A stretch of DNA of 64,000 nucleotides. It comes from Gymnogyps californianus (taxonomy: Eukaryota > Chordata > Aves > Accipitriformes > Cathartidae). Shown here in pieces: positions 1 to 11,320 of the stretch. A model generated the notes under the pieces. It was not told the origin of the DNA. It did not search any database and saw only the letters and a list, made by a program, of their open reading frames with translations. The position numbers and the translations under genes were made by a program. The stretch covers positions 87,628,520 to 87,692,519 of the forward strand of contig NC_059471.1 of the NCBI RefSeq assembly GCF_018139145.2. Direction: 5' to 3'. How positions within the stretch are numbered: position 1 is the stretch's first letter; each line of letters begins with the position of its first letter.

Positions 1-242
1 GGCAATGGAGAGCACTGGTTTATACTGATTGCAGCTCTACCCTTTTCTTGCAGAAACACATGGTAAGAACTTTAAAAGATTCTCACTTTGGCCTCCAGAG
101 ATCATCAAAGCCTTTACCTTGGAGTCCAGTGTGTGGAGAGCAAGGATGGCTGGAAAATCCTGCTGCTGGCTTCGGTGGCTCGTCAGTCTTGTTATGGACT
201 AGGATGAAAAGTGAGAATTTATATTCCTAAAATATACTACAT
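1..242. other. Unique sequence, no gene recognised
   Basis: No repeat family or coding exon is recognised here. A 60-codon open frame (48-230) has no recognisable protein features and is probably a chance frame. Confidence 0.5.
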
Positions 243-521
243 GAAGAAAAAAAAAAAAGAAGAAGAAAAAAAAAGAAAAAGAAAAAAGAAAAAGAGAAAA
301 TGGAAGAGGAGGAGGAGGAGGAGAAGAAGAAAAAGAAGAAAAGGAAGAGGAAGAAAAAGAGGAGGAGGAGGAGGAAGAAGAAGAAGAAGAAGAAGAAGAA
401 GAAGAAGAAGAAGAAGAAGAAGGGGGGGAGAAAAGGGAAAGGAAAAGGAAAGAAAGAGAAAGAGAAAGAGAAAGAGAAAGAGAAAGAGAAAGAGAAAGAG
501 AAAGAGAAAGAGAAAGAGAAA
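243..521. repeat. Long polypurine microsatellite (GAA/GAG/AAAGAG)n
   Basis: This stretch contains only A and G on the plus strand, broken by a single T at 301; 302-521 is uninterrupted purine for 220 nt. It is a mosaic. An A-rich start is followed by GAG triplets (about 307-323 and 360-373), about 16 GAA triplets (about 374-422), a short G run, and about 12 copies of the hexamer AAAGAG (about 451-520). It ends abruptly at CCTAACC. The Lys/Glu/Arg-rich open frames on the plus strand and the Leu/Phe/Pro-rich frame on the minus strand are translations of this tract, not genes. Long purine mirror repeats are known to favour intramolecular triplex (H-DNA); that this copy does so is inference. Confidence 0.97.
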
Positions 522-3500
522 CCTAACCAATCAATTACAGTCTTTTAAATCTGTGATAAAGATTTTTCAGTCATTTTATTTTCAAAGTGGTCCCCAAATG
601 TGTGTAGGAAATGCTCTTCAGTGGCCTGGCACAACACAGAGTAGTCTTTGACCATGCAGGAATCAAATTGAGATGTCAAGCAGTCAGGCAGAAAATTCCA
701 GATGTTTGGTAGAACATTATCTTGCTCATTTGGAGACAAAATGCCAGGCTGTGCAAGTTAGATAATTTATCTGCCCCAGTGCTCAGTGCTGGAGGAGAAG
801 GCGTGAGCGCACTTGTACCTGCAGCACCACATAGGCGGCCATGTTACTCCTGCCACCTCCTCCCTGTCCAAGCGCTGGGTTGTGCTGGAGAGGCTAGGGG
901 ATGCTCTAGCCCCTCCCCTGCAGGGAGGAGGACAGATTTTGGCAATGAGTTGTAAGTAGCAGTCTGGAATCAATAATTACTGGACTCAATAAAGCCTTTA
1001 ACTGTTCTAGCTGTTTGCGAAGTTAATATGTGTCTAAAGTACCCATTTGCCTCTGAGACTGCCTCAATCTCTTTGGAAATCTGGCAGAATACGCTCAGAA
1101 AGCACATTACTTTTATTCTTAATTAAGAAATTCCAAGAAAGTATTTAACCTGGGATCTCAAAATGCGATGTGAAAGTAGTTAATGAAAATGAAAATCCAG
1201 TCTGAATCTGTAGAGAAATCAGTAAAGCTTTTATGTAAAAGGATCCAGTGGAACATATCTTTATGGTATTGAAATCTTTGAGGGAGTATACAATGGCAAA
1301 TGAAATCCAGGCTATTAGGCTACTTATAAATGCAATATCTTTGTTTCAGTGTTCCTCACAATGTCTTTCCTAGTTTTGTTACTTAAATTCTTTCTGCATA
1401 ATCCCTAGTTATCATTCACAAACTGCCTCACTCTTCAACCCTACTAATAATGTCATTCCAAGGGTGTCACTAGACTATGTTTCCTCTTCATCCAGACATA
1501 TTTCTCAATTTAACAAAACCAAAGAAGTGCTGAAAAAAGCCCCCAAATGTGATATGATAATGTATAGCAAGGTTAATTGCTGGAGCTGGAAAGAGACTTG
1601 CACAGAACTAGAGTATCCTGGAGAAAGTACTTTCATTTTTTTACAAGTTTGCCACACTTCTACCGTCCTATGGTTTCTACTGCTTCTTAATAACATTGCC
1701 TAAGATTTTTTAATAGGTTTTGAAAAATAATGGGCATGATTTCTAGAATAACAGTATCTACTAAGGGGTTGCAGGATGTAAAATAGAGTGATATTACCTT
1801 GAGATTATTACATATCTCTTTTTTAATGTATTTGTCAGCTTCAATTTTTCTTTTCATTTCAAATTTTTTGCCATTTAATTATCAGGGAGTCTGTCACAGA
1901 ATGCAGAAAAACCCGGGGTTTATGCTAACCATTGGATTTCTTTTGCACATGAGAGCTAAAAGTCAGTGCTGTTTAGATGGAAAGAAATCCCAATAACCTC
2001 GACACAACATAATTCTATGACGGTGCATTTATTCTTGTCAAATCTGTGAGAACACATTAGCATATCTTCAGTTTAGATGACAACTTTTCTTGGTTGCTTT
2101 TACAGACAATTTAATCTGCTCTTAAACTTTAAAAATGCTTTAAATGTCCTGTGTTGAGGTCTTGTGATCCACCTTCCAACACTGATTTCTGTCCTTCTGG
2201 GGAAGCTGCAGTGCTTTAAAACCCTGGGACTGCTTTCCATGGCACGCCTCACTGATGTGAAAGGCAGACCGAATTCCTAACCACACTGTGCTAAGGGTGT
2301 CCTAAAAATGCCATGTTAACATGAAAGTCATCCACTGAAACCACTACTGAAATGCATTTTATAACTGTGCGTCTAGGGGTTTTCCAGACTACCCTGATTC
2401 TTTCTGGTCTTTGGTTTTCAGACACTTGACACCCATTTTTCCAAGGTTGACATAAAAGTGGAGTCTCAAAATGCAAAAAAATTATTAGCTTCCAAGATTT
2501 TGTCTCTAGGATGGACTCACGGGAACTTTAACGATGGAGAACAAATTTTCACTCACTCTCATCGCATTGGTGTGGAAACCCACTGAGGGAGTCTGGAGAC
2601 ATCAGGAGCCTGGCTCTTCTCATTGGCTTTCCAGTACGACTGCTAGAGAGAGGTGTGTCCTTTGATAAGCCTACATGGCCAGTGACTGGCAGGAATACAA
2701 TATAAAAATAATAACAATGGGATAACTACAGTAATAAGAGGAAAAGGTGTATTTATAGCTTCATCTAGTCTTCATTAGTTTTTTATGACTTGAAGTGGCT
2801 GAATTTGACACAGTAGAATAGGCACAAGAATTTGTTTCTTTTTCCTCAATTACAATAGCTTTAATTGTTTTAATGTTATCACCACTATGAATCTCAACTA
2901 GCTGTCAAATTATTAGAAAGCTGGAAAACTGACTGCTGTGAGGAAGAGCTTAAAGCAATATGGAGTGGATGCAAATCTAGCGTGCTTGAGAATCAAAAAC
3001 AAGCCGTATGGTGTGTCTGTGCTGTCTGCTGTTGCAGGGTTATTTTCAGTGATTAACATGCTTGGTTAATTGCCAAGAGGAACTCTGTGCCTAAGTACTG
3101 CTGTTAACACTCCTTACTTCTATGAAATTGGAAATCGCCAATACAGAGAAGTTATTTTTCTTCTCAACCAAAACACACATTCCAAATCATGTACTTTATA
3201 TCAGTAGATCAAGATTTCAAAAGTGACCTTGAATTTTGGATAGCTCCTTTTCTTTTGGAAGCTGAAGACCATAACTTGAGTCAAATGAGCAACTTGAAAT
3301 AAGTTAAAGTGGCTTCGTGTTCAGAATGCTGGCTCTTTTGACTGTCAGACATAGAAGGATCTTTGCACTTATAAGAATGTAATTTATCATCATTTGACAA
3401 AAAGATTTAGATCTTGGATGGTGGCTTAGGCTCATCTTGCAAATAAACACCTATATTTCATGTTTATGCCACAACAATAGTCTAGAGAATATTATGATAA

Positions 3501-3841
3501 TATAATTAGGATTTTCTTCTTTCTCTTCAAATAAAGTTTGAGACTCTGATGTCTGATCTTATTTTTAATATTATTTTTGAGTAGAACTGCACAATCAAAA
3601 CTATCAGATGAAGAAAGTGCACATAAACACAGCCTACCTTTTGACAGCTGCCAGTCATAAGGTCTCTGAGAGGAACATTTTATGTATGTGTCATTTACTC
3701 ACTGAAATTAATGGGAAGAGGCATACAATGATACCTTAGTATCTGCTAATTAAATTGATTGCTTTGCCTTTTTGTGAAGGATCAATATTTTTTGTAATTC
3801 AGATGTAAATCAGGGACCTGATTATCCAGCTTGTTACCTGA
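522..3841. other. Unique AT-rich sequence, no gene recognised
   Basis: No transposon, RNA gene or exon is recognised. Open frames are short (about 80 codons or fewer) and show no compositional or motif sign of coding. The stretch ends directly at the CR1-derived block at 3,842. Confidence 0.5.
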
Positions 3842-3914
3842 GTAACAAGTGATAGGACGGGAGGAAATGGCCTCAGGTTGCACCAGGGGAGGTTTAGATT
3901 GGAGGTTTAGATTT
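3842..3914 (+). mobile_element. Displaced CR1 LINE fragment (partial duplicate of the next element)
   Basis: Bases 3,842-3,902 are homologous to 4,002-4,062 of the adjacent CR1. Both start GTAACAAGTGATAGGAC and end GGTTTAGATTGG or GATTTAGATTGG. The two copies differ at roughly eight positions over 61 bp by eye. In CR1 order this segment belongs downstream of the segment that follows it (3,915-4,001), so the order is scrambled. A short echo of GGTTTAGATT (3,905-3,914) sits at the junction. It could be a tandem duplication followed by deletion, a template switch during target-primed reverse transcription, or part of a separate CR1 insertion. Confidence 0.8.
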
Positions 3915-4272
3915 AGAAAGGAGGCTGAGGGGAGACCTTATCGCTCTCTACAGCTACCTGAAAGGAGGTTGTAGTGAGGTGGGTGTCAGTCTCTTTTCCC
4001 CAGTAACAAGTGATAGGACAAGAGGAAATGGACTCAAATTATGCCAGGGGAGATTTAGATTGGACGTTAGGAAAAATTTCTTCACTGAAAGGGTTGTCAA
4101 GCATTGGAACAGGCTGCCCAGGGAAGTGGTTGAGTCACCATCCCTGGAGGTGTTTAAAAGACTTGTAGATGTGGCGCTTAGGGACATGGTTTAGTGGTAG
4201 ACTTGGCAGTGTTAGGTTTATGGTTGGACTCGATGATCTTAAAGGTTTTTTCCAACCTAAATGATTCTATAA
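3915..4272 (+). mobile_element. CR1 LINE, 5'-truncated 3' end
   Basis: This is a non-LTR retrotransposon remnant of the CR1 clade. It carries the last part of ORF2, a 3' UTR of about 80 bp with the hallmark TGGACTCGATGATCTTAAAGG and TTCCAACCTAAATGATTCTAT, and a minimal tail ending at about 4,272. CR1 elements lack poly(A) and are nearly always 5'-truncated, as here. It lies next to the displaced CR1 piece at 3,842-3,914. I see no convincing target-site duplication, as is usual for CR1. Confidence 0.95.
3916..4194 (+). pseudogene. CR1 ORF2 C-terminal remnant
   Basis: This is an open frame of 92 codons matching the C-terminus of CR1 ORF2, downstream of the reverse transcriptase domain. Recognisable words are [47 protein letters not shown] and a terminal RDMV before TAG. 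It lacks the endonuclease and reverse transcriptase domains, so it cannot act alone. The same stop position after DMV appears in the copy at 21,640, which supports family identity. The frame is free of stops, suggesting an insertion that has not decayed much. Confidence 0.9.
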
Positions 4273-7200
4273 TCAGCAATATCAATAAGTAAATCCTGGC
4301 TAGCTATGCTTTGTTTGGCTTGTGTGGTATTCAACAACACAAAGAAAAGTGAGAATAAACACATGACACTACATGTTCTCTATATAAAAGGGCCACATAT
4401 ATTATGTTTCAACTTGTTTCTTTCCAAGTTTTCTGTCTTTGGGATATTTTACTTGCTGAAAAAGTAAAAGCTTTCTTTTTAAAAAAATTATGTGAGAAAC
4501 TACTTCCAGATAAATGGCTCGGGGTACCTACTCCTCTTTGGAAAACCATAAAACAGAGATGCGAGAAAGCCTGGAAGACTTGCTGTTAACCTTGTTATCA
4601 ACTCCAAGCACAGTAATGGCACTCAACCTGCATGTCCTGGGTGACAGTACACAACAGCAGCCAGGGAAAGCCACTGAAGTATTTAAGAAGTGGAATTTGA
4701 TTTTATAATATGTCAGTGATATGGTGGCATTCTGTCCTATAAATGAGTAACAAAATCAAACTTAACTGCTCCAGGTATAAATACAGTGACGATGCAATTT
4801 GTTAAGCAGTGCGTGTATCCATTATATATTATCTGATATGAAATATATAATATAGGAAATGTTGAGAACTATGGTATTAATTTATGCTGAAAGAGGTGGT
4901 TCCACCAGAATTCAGATTAGTCACTTTTTTGGGAAAACACAAATAAACTTTCTTTGAAGGTTTTATTCTTCACATTCAATTTAATCTGTGGTCAAACAGA
5001 GCATGTAGAATAAGCTGCCTTTGGTATTCTGAGCCATGGTTTACCATACCTGCTACCAACCCTCTCTTGGGAAGGGGGATTTAGGAGCTCGGCCAGTACA
5101 GCTATCAGAGTGCCTATCTTGTTATGTCATCCCTAAAATACTCTTGTACAACACACCCTTGTTCCTGATATGTAAGATTTCTCTAATGTTCAAGTTGTTG
5201 CAATTTATTCATTGAATATAATCTCTTAATGACTTGAGAAGCTGAGCTGCACATAAATCTTTGTGTAGTTCTATTGTTGAGTCTGGTATTTTTTCAGAAG
5301 TGCTAAAGTCAAATTAAAAAGTAACTAACATTGTTAAAGGAAGCACTATGCATAAATGGTATCCCTCTGGAACTGATAGAGAAGATGTAAAACATCCTAA
5401 GGAATTCTGCATTTCTTCATTTAAAATCTTGATATATTTTCTTGGAGGTAGTACTGACAAGCACAGAAAATACATGCACATTAGAATTGAAAAGGTGTAT
5501 TTCATGAACAATAAACTTCATCAACACAATTTAGCACGGTATCCTGGGTTGATAGTTTAAGAACTCAGTAAAATATTCTGACAGGTTAAATAAGTGGTAA
5601 CACTGTCATTATAGCTGCGATGGTCCAAGAATGCAAGTGAGGAAAATGTGCAGGGAGCAGTACATGCATTATCATAGCTGTTGGAAAGAGCAGTATAATT
5701 TCTCACCCCAGAGGAAAGTCCTCCCTGGGTGGAGGTTCCTTTTCACTGGTGAGGTGGGGGCCACAAGTGCTCTGCAAAAAGCAATTGCAGCAGCACCTGA
5801 GGGCCTGGCTCTGCACTACTGACTTTTTGGTGACTTGCGGCTGATGGCTGATTTGTGGAGGTAATTGTGTCAGCCCATGGGATCTTGATAATTGCTAGGT
5901 TATTGTTGCTTATTTTCATTGCAATGTCTAGAAGGCTGGTGCTGGTATAAGAAGAAAGAGTGGTGATTAATGGCTTTATGTTGAAGTCAATGAGTGAAAC
6001 CAGACTTTCAGTCCTGATGATCAGGAGGTCACCTATATGCTCCAGGAATCCAGCAGTTACTAATTAGTTGAACAACATAATTAAGTTAAACTTAGAACAA
6101 ATGTTCTCCACCCTACTTATCTGAAAGATTTCTGCTTCTATTTCAGACTGAAAGGAGATCATTTGTGCTAGAAAGCCTGACTGATATCACTTCTGTTTAC
6201 AAAGCTTTTTCACCTGTTTCATAGCTATGTTAAAATAATTCTTTCTGGTATGTTTGTGAATTTGGCTTGTTTTCCTAGTGCCTGTGTTTCTTCCTGATGA
6301 TTTCCGCATTCACAGAATTACATACTCCAAAACACAGAGAAAATAACCAACACAATGGAGAGTTTGTTTAAACTATCATGTTAAAGAAGTATGTAGCTAA
6401 GACCTCTTTAGACAAGACATTCATACAGTCAGTTCAACAAGTACAAAACAGTAACTCCATCACCGTGATCAAAGGGTTCTCATAAAGTCCGTGCTCAAGT
6501 GAATACAATACTGGGAAATAAGAACCCATTGCTTGGAAAAAGTCACTTTTAAAAGGAGAAAATTCATTGCATGTGTACTTGTAAATGAATTATGCCTGTC
6601 TTTTTAGGTGCTTATAGAGCCTTCATCTCTAGAAGGGGTAATGTAATTAAAGTTAACCTGTGACCAAAAGCTGAAAATGTACTTTTGAATGGAAAGATAA
6701 AAGAATCATCTGTAATGTAAAATATATTGAACTGCATAACAGCATTTGCTTCAAAGCTCAAGGACACCTCGACATCTATAATTAGAAGGGCTCTCAAAGG
6801 GCATAGACAGATTCTTTCAATTGAGATAGGTGACACTTCTTTTAAAACAGCCCCAACATGAAAGTCTGAATTCTTTTTAACCCTTTAAGGAAAGTAAGTG
6901 AAAGACAAGTACAGCCAGTTCTGCTTTTGTCTTCACCATCTCAAAGCAGATATACATCAGTGAAAAGTCAAATGGTGCAGCCAATAGCTGTATTTGGCTT
7001 TTAAGCTGTAATTTTGAAGTCTAGTGCCGACTGAAGGAGGTTTCCGACCTTAATTTATTGAGGTGTCTGAGCTTTTACAATCTTTCTGGAATTATTTCCT
7101 CTCCATTCTTGAGTGTGCCAATAAAGATTTCCTTTTTTTTCCCTCCAAACTGAAATACAACCCCCTCATATCATAAAGCTGATAGACTACAACAGAGGTG

Positions 7201-10200
7201 AATCTTGACCTTGGAGGAGGCAGCTTACAGAAGGAAACGCCCATTTATTTAGAGGAGGGCCCAAGAGAGGCTGTCTCTCCCTTTTAAACACTAAACACTA
7301 GAGTGACAGACATCAAGGTTTGAAACCTGTGCATAACAAGCAATATTGGAAAGTCATATATTTTTCTCCTTCTCCTTTCCTTAAGTATTTTAAGCTTCTC
7401 CTGCAAGCGGATAATTGAGATTCCCAAGGCAATACCTTCCTGTATGATTCAGATACTGGAAGTATCTGTGAGCTTGTAATGGGAACTGCATCTTCATACA
7501 ATAAAGTGAAATAGTATGACTTTTAAAAGCTCATGATTTCGATTATTGAAGTATTGTCCCAGTATTATCTGCAGTACAGCCACTATGGTACAAGAAATAA
7601 ATTCATCAGCTCTAAAGGGCATGTTATGCTAGCAGGTGAATCTGAACCAAGTTCCTGCAAAAATACACAGTAAAATCCTACCTCACTTTCTGGAGGCAAA
7701 CTGATTTTAAATCATAAAATAGATGGAGCTGTTTTAATATTAAACTGTTGCTATGCTTTTAATAATTAGACTGATGCTATGGACTTAATACAATAATGTG
7801 TGTTGACTTTATGTATTAGTCCTTTTTGAAGCTTGTACATTATGCTGCAGCATACTGATGGGACACAGGCAGTTTTGGCTAGCATCCAGGAGACTGCAAT
7901 CTTCAAAAAATTGTTTTCTTAGTATGAATTGATATGCAGTGGATTCTGTCTAGAATGGTAGAAACTCTAGAGTGGTAGTGTTGTAGCTTCAATGGTCTGA
8001 GAGTGTATGTGAAGCAAGGCTTCTGGGGAAGAAGTAAAACTAGTCCTTGGGAAAAGCAGGCAGGCTTTTGGCACAACAGCCCTTCTTTTGGGAACACCAG
8101 CTCCTCTTCAGGTCTGAAATAGAAGCAACAACCCTGTTGCTATATAAAGGTTGAGAGCAATTGCTTTGAGTTTAGTTTAACTCCATCAATCAATTAGACA
8201 AATCTGAAAGGAAATGCAATTGGTACCTGGGGAACAGAGCACGATTTTAGCAAGGAAAGAAGTGATAAGGTCTTTGTCTCCTGTGGGACAGAGAAAGAAA
8301 AAGACCACCGATTATCATCTGTGGAACATGCAGATACCGACTGAAATAAATTAAATTCCAGCAATTATTAGAGCATGCTAACATTAAACTGTACCAAATA
8401 GAAATCATTTGAATTGGCATATGATTAGCAAACAAACTATTTTATCTGTGTAATGCAAGAAGCCGGTGAAAAAAAAAATCATTTGAGGGATGTATTAAAT
8501 ACTGAAGACATGATTAAGGTAACTGTGAAGTGAACTAATCTTTCTAAAGTCTTTTTTCCAGGAAGAGTTAGAAATCCTGCATATGGGACACTACTTGGGG
8601 GTCCTCACACTCTAGGGGGGTTGCTAAATCTCTCCGTTCTTTTCCAACCAGTTGTAGGGACAGATGGGATTAGCCTTCAGTATCCAAGGAATTAAAAATA
8701 GCTCTTTTCATCTACACCCATGCTATAAGGACAACGTTTAATTATCCCCGTCAGCCAGAAACCCAACTGGATTACAACCACATCAGTCCAAATGTCTTCC
8801 CAGGTGTTACGGTGATGCAAAGAGGTGCTGGTTGGGGTTTGCTTTCTGCAGCTCGGTGCCAGATGGTGAGGAGGGAGCACTCACCCTCAGTCAGATCACC
8901 TCAGACCCAGGGGATTTCACGTGGCATTTGCTGCCATGCTCATAGTTGCAAAAGACAGTCTGCAGGTGAGGTGCAGAAAGCATGTTCCCTCTGAAGCCCC
9001 TAAAATAAGGATAATAACCTCTGATGGGTCCTGTGACTGTTACAGAGTGGACAAGGGTTGGTAACATACTAAACAGCTGGGGAAAAATTTATCACAGCTT
9101 GTCTGCCAGGCTTCAGCTAAGATACTTTTTGAACACAAACCTCATGCATTAAGTTGAGATTCACAACAACAACAGTATAAAGGCTGGATGTTTTTACAAA
9201 TAGGTTTGAAATTATCTAACAGTAATGAAAGGGGTAGAAAAAAGGTAACAATACAAAATGAGTTTTTCTGTTGCAAGGAAGCAAATAAGTAAGGTAACAA
9301 TAAAACCACTGTTCAGTTTTGCACGCAGGTCTTCTTTTCACTCACAGACGAGAAAATTCTTTCGAGAAGGAAATAAGAATAATAAAATGAAAAACACACT
9401 TCACCACCTTTTAAAGTCAATTTTTATTGCAGAAATATCATCTTTAATTTTAGAAATAGTCTGAACTCTGAGGATGGATAATATGATCAATCTTCTGCTC
9501 AAAGTAATTAGATAAATTCAGAAAGAGAGGTGATTAAAGGTACATGTGAATTAGTCATTAGACTATCCAAGAACATTCCTTGTCTGTGCTACAAAGGAAC
9601 AAAGCATTTTTATGGAAGTGAAACAACACCAAGTCCCAAGATGTCACGTGAAGAGGAACTTTAATTAGCAGTTAGGATGACTCCTGGTTCAACAAGACAA
9701 ACTAGTCATAGTCATTACAGGTGGGGTGGACAAGCTACTAGACAGGAGAAACAGCTCATGCCTTGCCAGTGATTTACACAACTATTTGCTAGCAGACTCT
9801 GAATTCATGAGGTTTTTTTCTGCATGCTGGAAAGGTTATAAACAACTCCAGCACAAACACAGTCCTGACAAATTTATTCTGAAAGGCAGTGGGCTTAACG
9901 GGGTAACAGTGGCATCAGGTCGTATGCCTAACCATGTCACAGGTGACTGTCTGCAGCCTCTTCTGTTATCCATCTGTCAAAAAAGTAGGAGTCCTCAGTT
10001 GCTTAAGAGACAGATTTACAGCTGCTAATTTCACCAGCAGTAGCAACAAGCAGTGGAAGGACTTTTTCTGGACCCTTCCTGAGCACTTCACTGCCTTACT
10101 TTGCCTTAATGCTGTGCTTAATCCCATGTGACGTTTCAGCTTTGTGCAGCCTGCAGAAAGAGCCAAGACACAGAGAAACATGCTTGTTATAAGATGGTTT

Positions 10201-11005
10201 AGAGAAGCATTAAAAGCTGGACCTGAGCAAGTTTTTTCAGAGACTGACGATTTAGCCAGATCTCAGCCCACCACAGTGTACCCACTGGCTATGTTAAATG
10301 GTCAGAGAAGAGGGACCAACAATGCCTCCGCCGTCATAAACCTGGGACCTCGTTCAAGGAATGGTCCACGGGCAGGAGCAGAGGCCAGGAGGCTCTGACC
10401 TCAAATCTCTGTGTCATCTGGGTAGGCTGTGTGCCAGGAGCAGAGAGAGGTCGAAAACAACTTCTGCTGCCGAGGAGAGTCTTGCCAGGAATGACAAGTG
10501 AATAAGTAGCAGCAGCTTTCAAGGAGGATGCCAACGAACGGGTCTGAATACCAATGATTTCCAGGGCTAGTGACTCACTCCAAGTGATGGGCATCCTGGC
10601 GTGAAGAGCTATGGCACTAACCCCGAGAAGCCAGTGACTGCCTATGGGACTGAGCGCTTGGTTCGTATTTATGCAGCAGCTGAAATCACTATGCTGAGGA
10701 TAACCACACCATTTGTTTCGGTTGACTTGTTAAAGCAATCTTCTGTTACTAACCACGCTGCCGAGCGGTTGCAGGAACCCAGTGCCACCGTGTGGCACCT
10801 TGGCCAGGAAGCCACGCTGGTGACTCCCTCGGATACGTGCTGGATGGATGGAGGTCCCTGCTGCTCTGCCACTGTATATGGGGGAGGAAGGGAAGGTTGC
10901 CCTGGCCTCCCTCCTCTTCTCCTGCCAGCCCCCCTCTGCCCAACTGAATCTGAATTTCCAGTGGCAGCTGGCTCCACACCCTCTGTCCATTTGGTCCTGC
11001 CGAGG
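4273..11005. other. Unique sequence, no gene recognised
   Basis: No transposon or exon is recognised over 6.7 kb. An AT-rich hairpin lies at 4,821-4,851, with 10-bp perfect arms (ATTATATATT / AATATATAAT) and an 11-nt loop. The last 700 bp or so (10,320-11,005) are visibly richer in GC and CpG than their surroundings. They hold a 144-codon open frame (10,601-11,035) with no recognisable domain that runs into the LTR, so I do not call it a gene. The final five bases, CGAGG (11,001-11,005), are the left target-site duplication of the LTR that follows. Confidence 0.5.
11001..11005. repeat. Left target-site duplication of the deleted LTR
   Basis: CGAGG lies immediately before the LTR's TG start and is repeated exactly at 11,316-11,320 immediately after its CA end. 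This fixes both element boundaries. Confidence 0.9.
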
Positions 11006-11315
11006 TGCCGTGGTTTAACCCCAGCCAGCAACTAAGCATGACGTAGCCGCTCCCCCCTCCCCCTTCCCAGTGGGATGGGGAGGAGGATCGAGGAAAACAA
11101 AGTAAAACTTGTGGGTTGACATAAGAGCAGTTTAATAACTAAAATAAAATAGAATGTAATACTAACTAATAATAATAATAATAATATAATTATAATTGTA
11201 ATGAAAAGGAATATAACAAAAAAAAGAGAGAAATAAAACCCAAGAAAAGACAAGTGATGCACAATGCAATTGCTCACCACCCGCTGACCAATGCCCAAGC
11301 ACCAAAACCAGGACA
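11006..11315 (-). mobile_element. Internally deleted solo LTR of an avian ERV (ERVL-like)
   Basis: It begins TGCCGTGGTTTAACCCCAGC and ends CCAAAACCAGGACA, the same two ends as the 594-bp copy at 16,411. It is flanked by a perfect 5-bp duplication, CGAGG, at 11,001-11,005 and 11,316-11,320. It is only 310 bp: at about 11,301 the sequence jumps from the GATGCCC-type region (TGCCCAAGCA here) straight to the terminal 14 bp. About 290 bp are missing relative to the full copy, including the TATA box and nearly all of U3. Transcription direction is minus, inferred from the complete copy; an ATTAAA polyadenylation-type hexamer is kept on the minus strand (11,131-11,136). There is no internal retroviral sequence on either side. 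A 5-bp duplication is usual for ERVL-type integrases, but family assignment is inference. Open frames across it (11,032-11,325 and 11,162-11,437, minus) are chance translations. Confidence 0.93.
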
Positions 11316-11320
11316 CGAGG
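11316..11320. repeat. Right target-site duplication of the deleted LTR
   Basis: CGAGG follows the LTR's terminal GGACA and matches 11,001-11,005 without mismatch. Confidence 0.9.

Noticed and set aside
211..651. 146-codon Lys/Arg/Glu-rich frame and its 97-codon Leu/Phe/Pro-rich antisense partner (237-530)
   Set aside because: Both are translations of the polypurine microsatellite; any frame of such a tract stays open because stop codons need T on the plus strand.
10601..11035. 144-codon plus-strand frame with overlapping antisense frames
   Set aside because: Composition only reflects local GC richness; it terminates inside an inserted LTR and no domain is recognisable.
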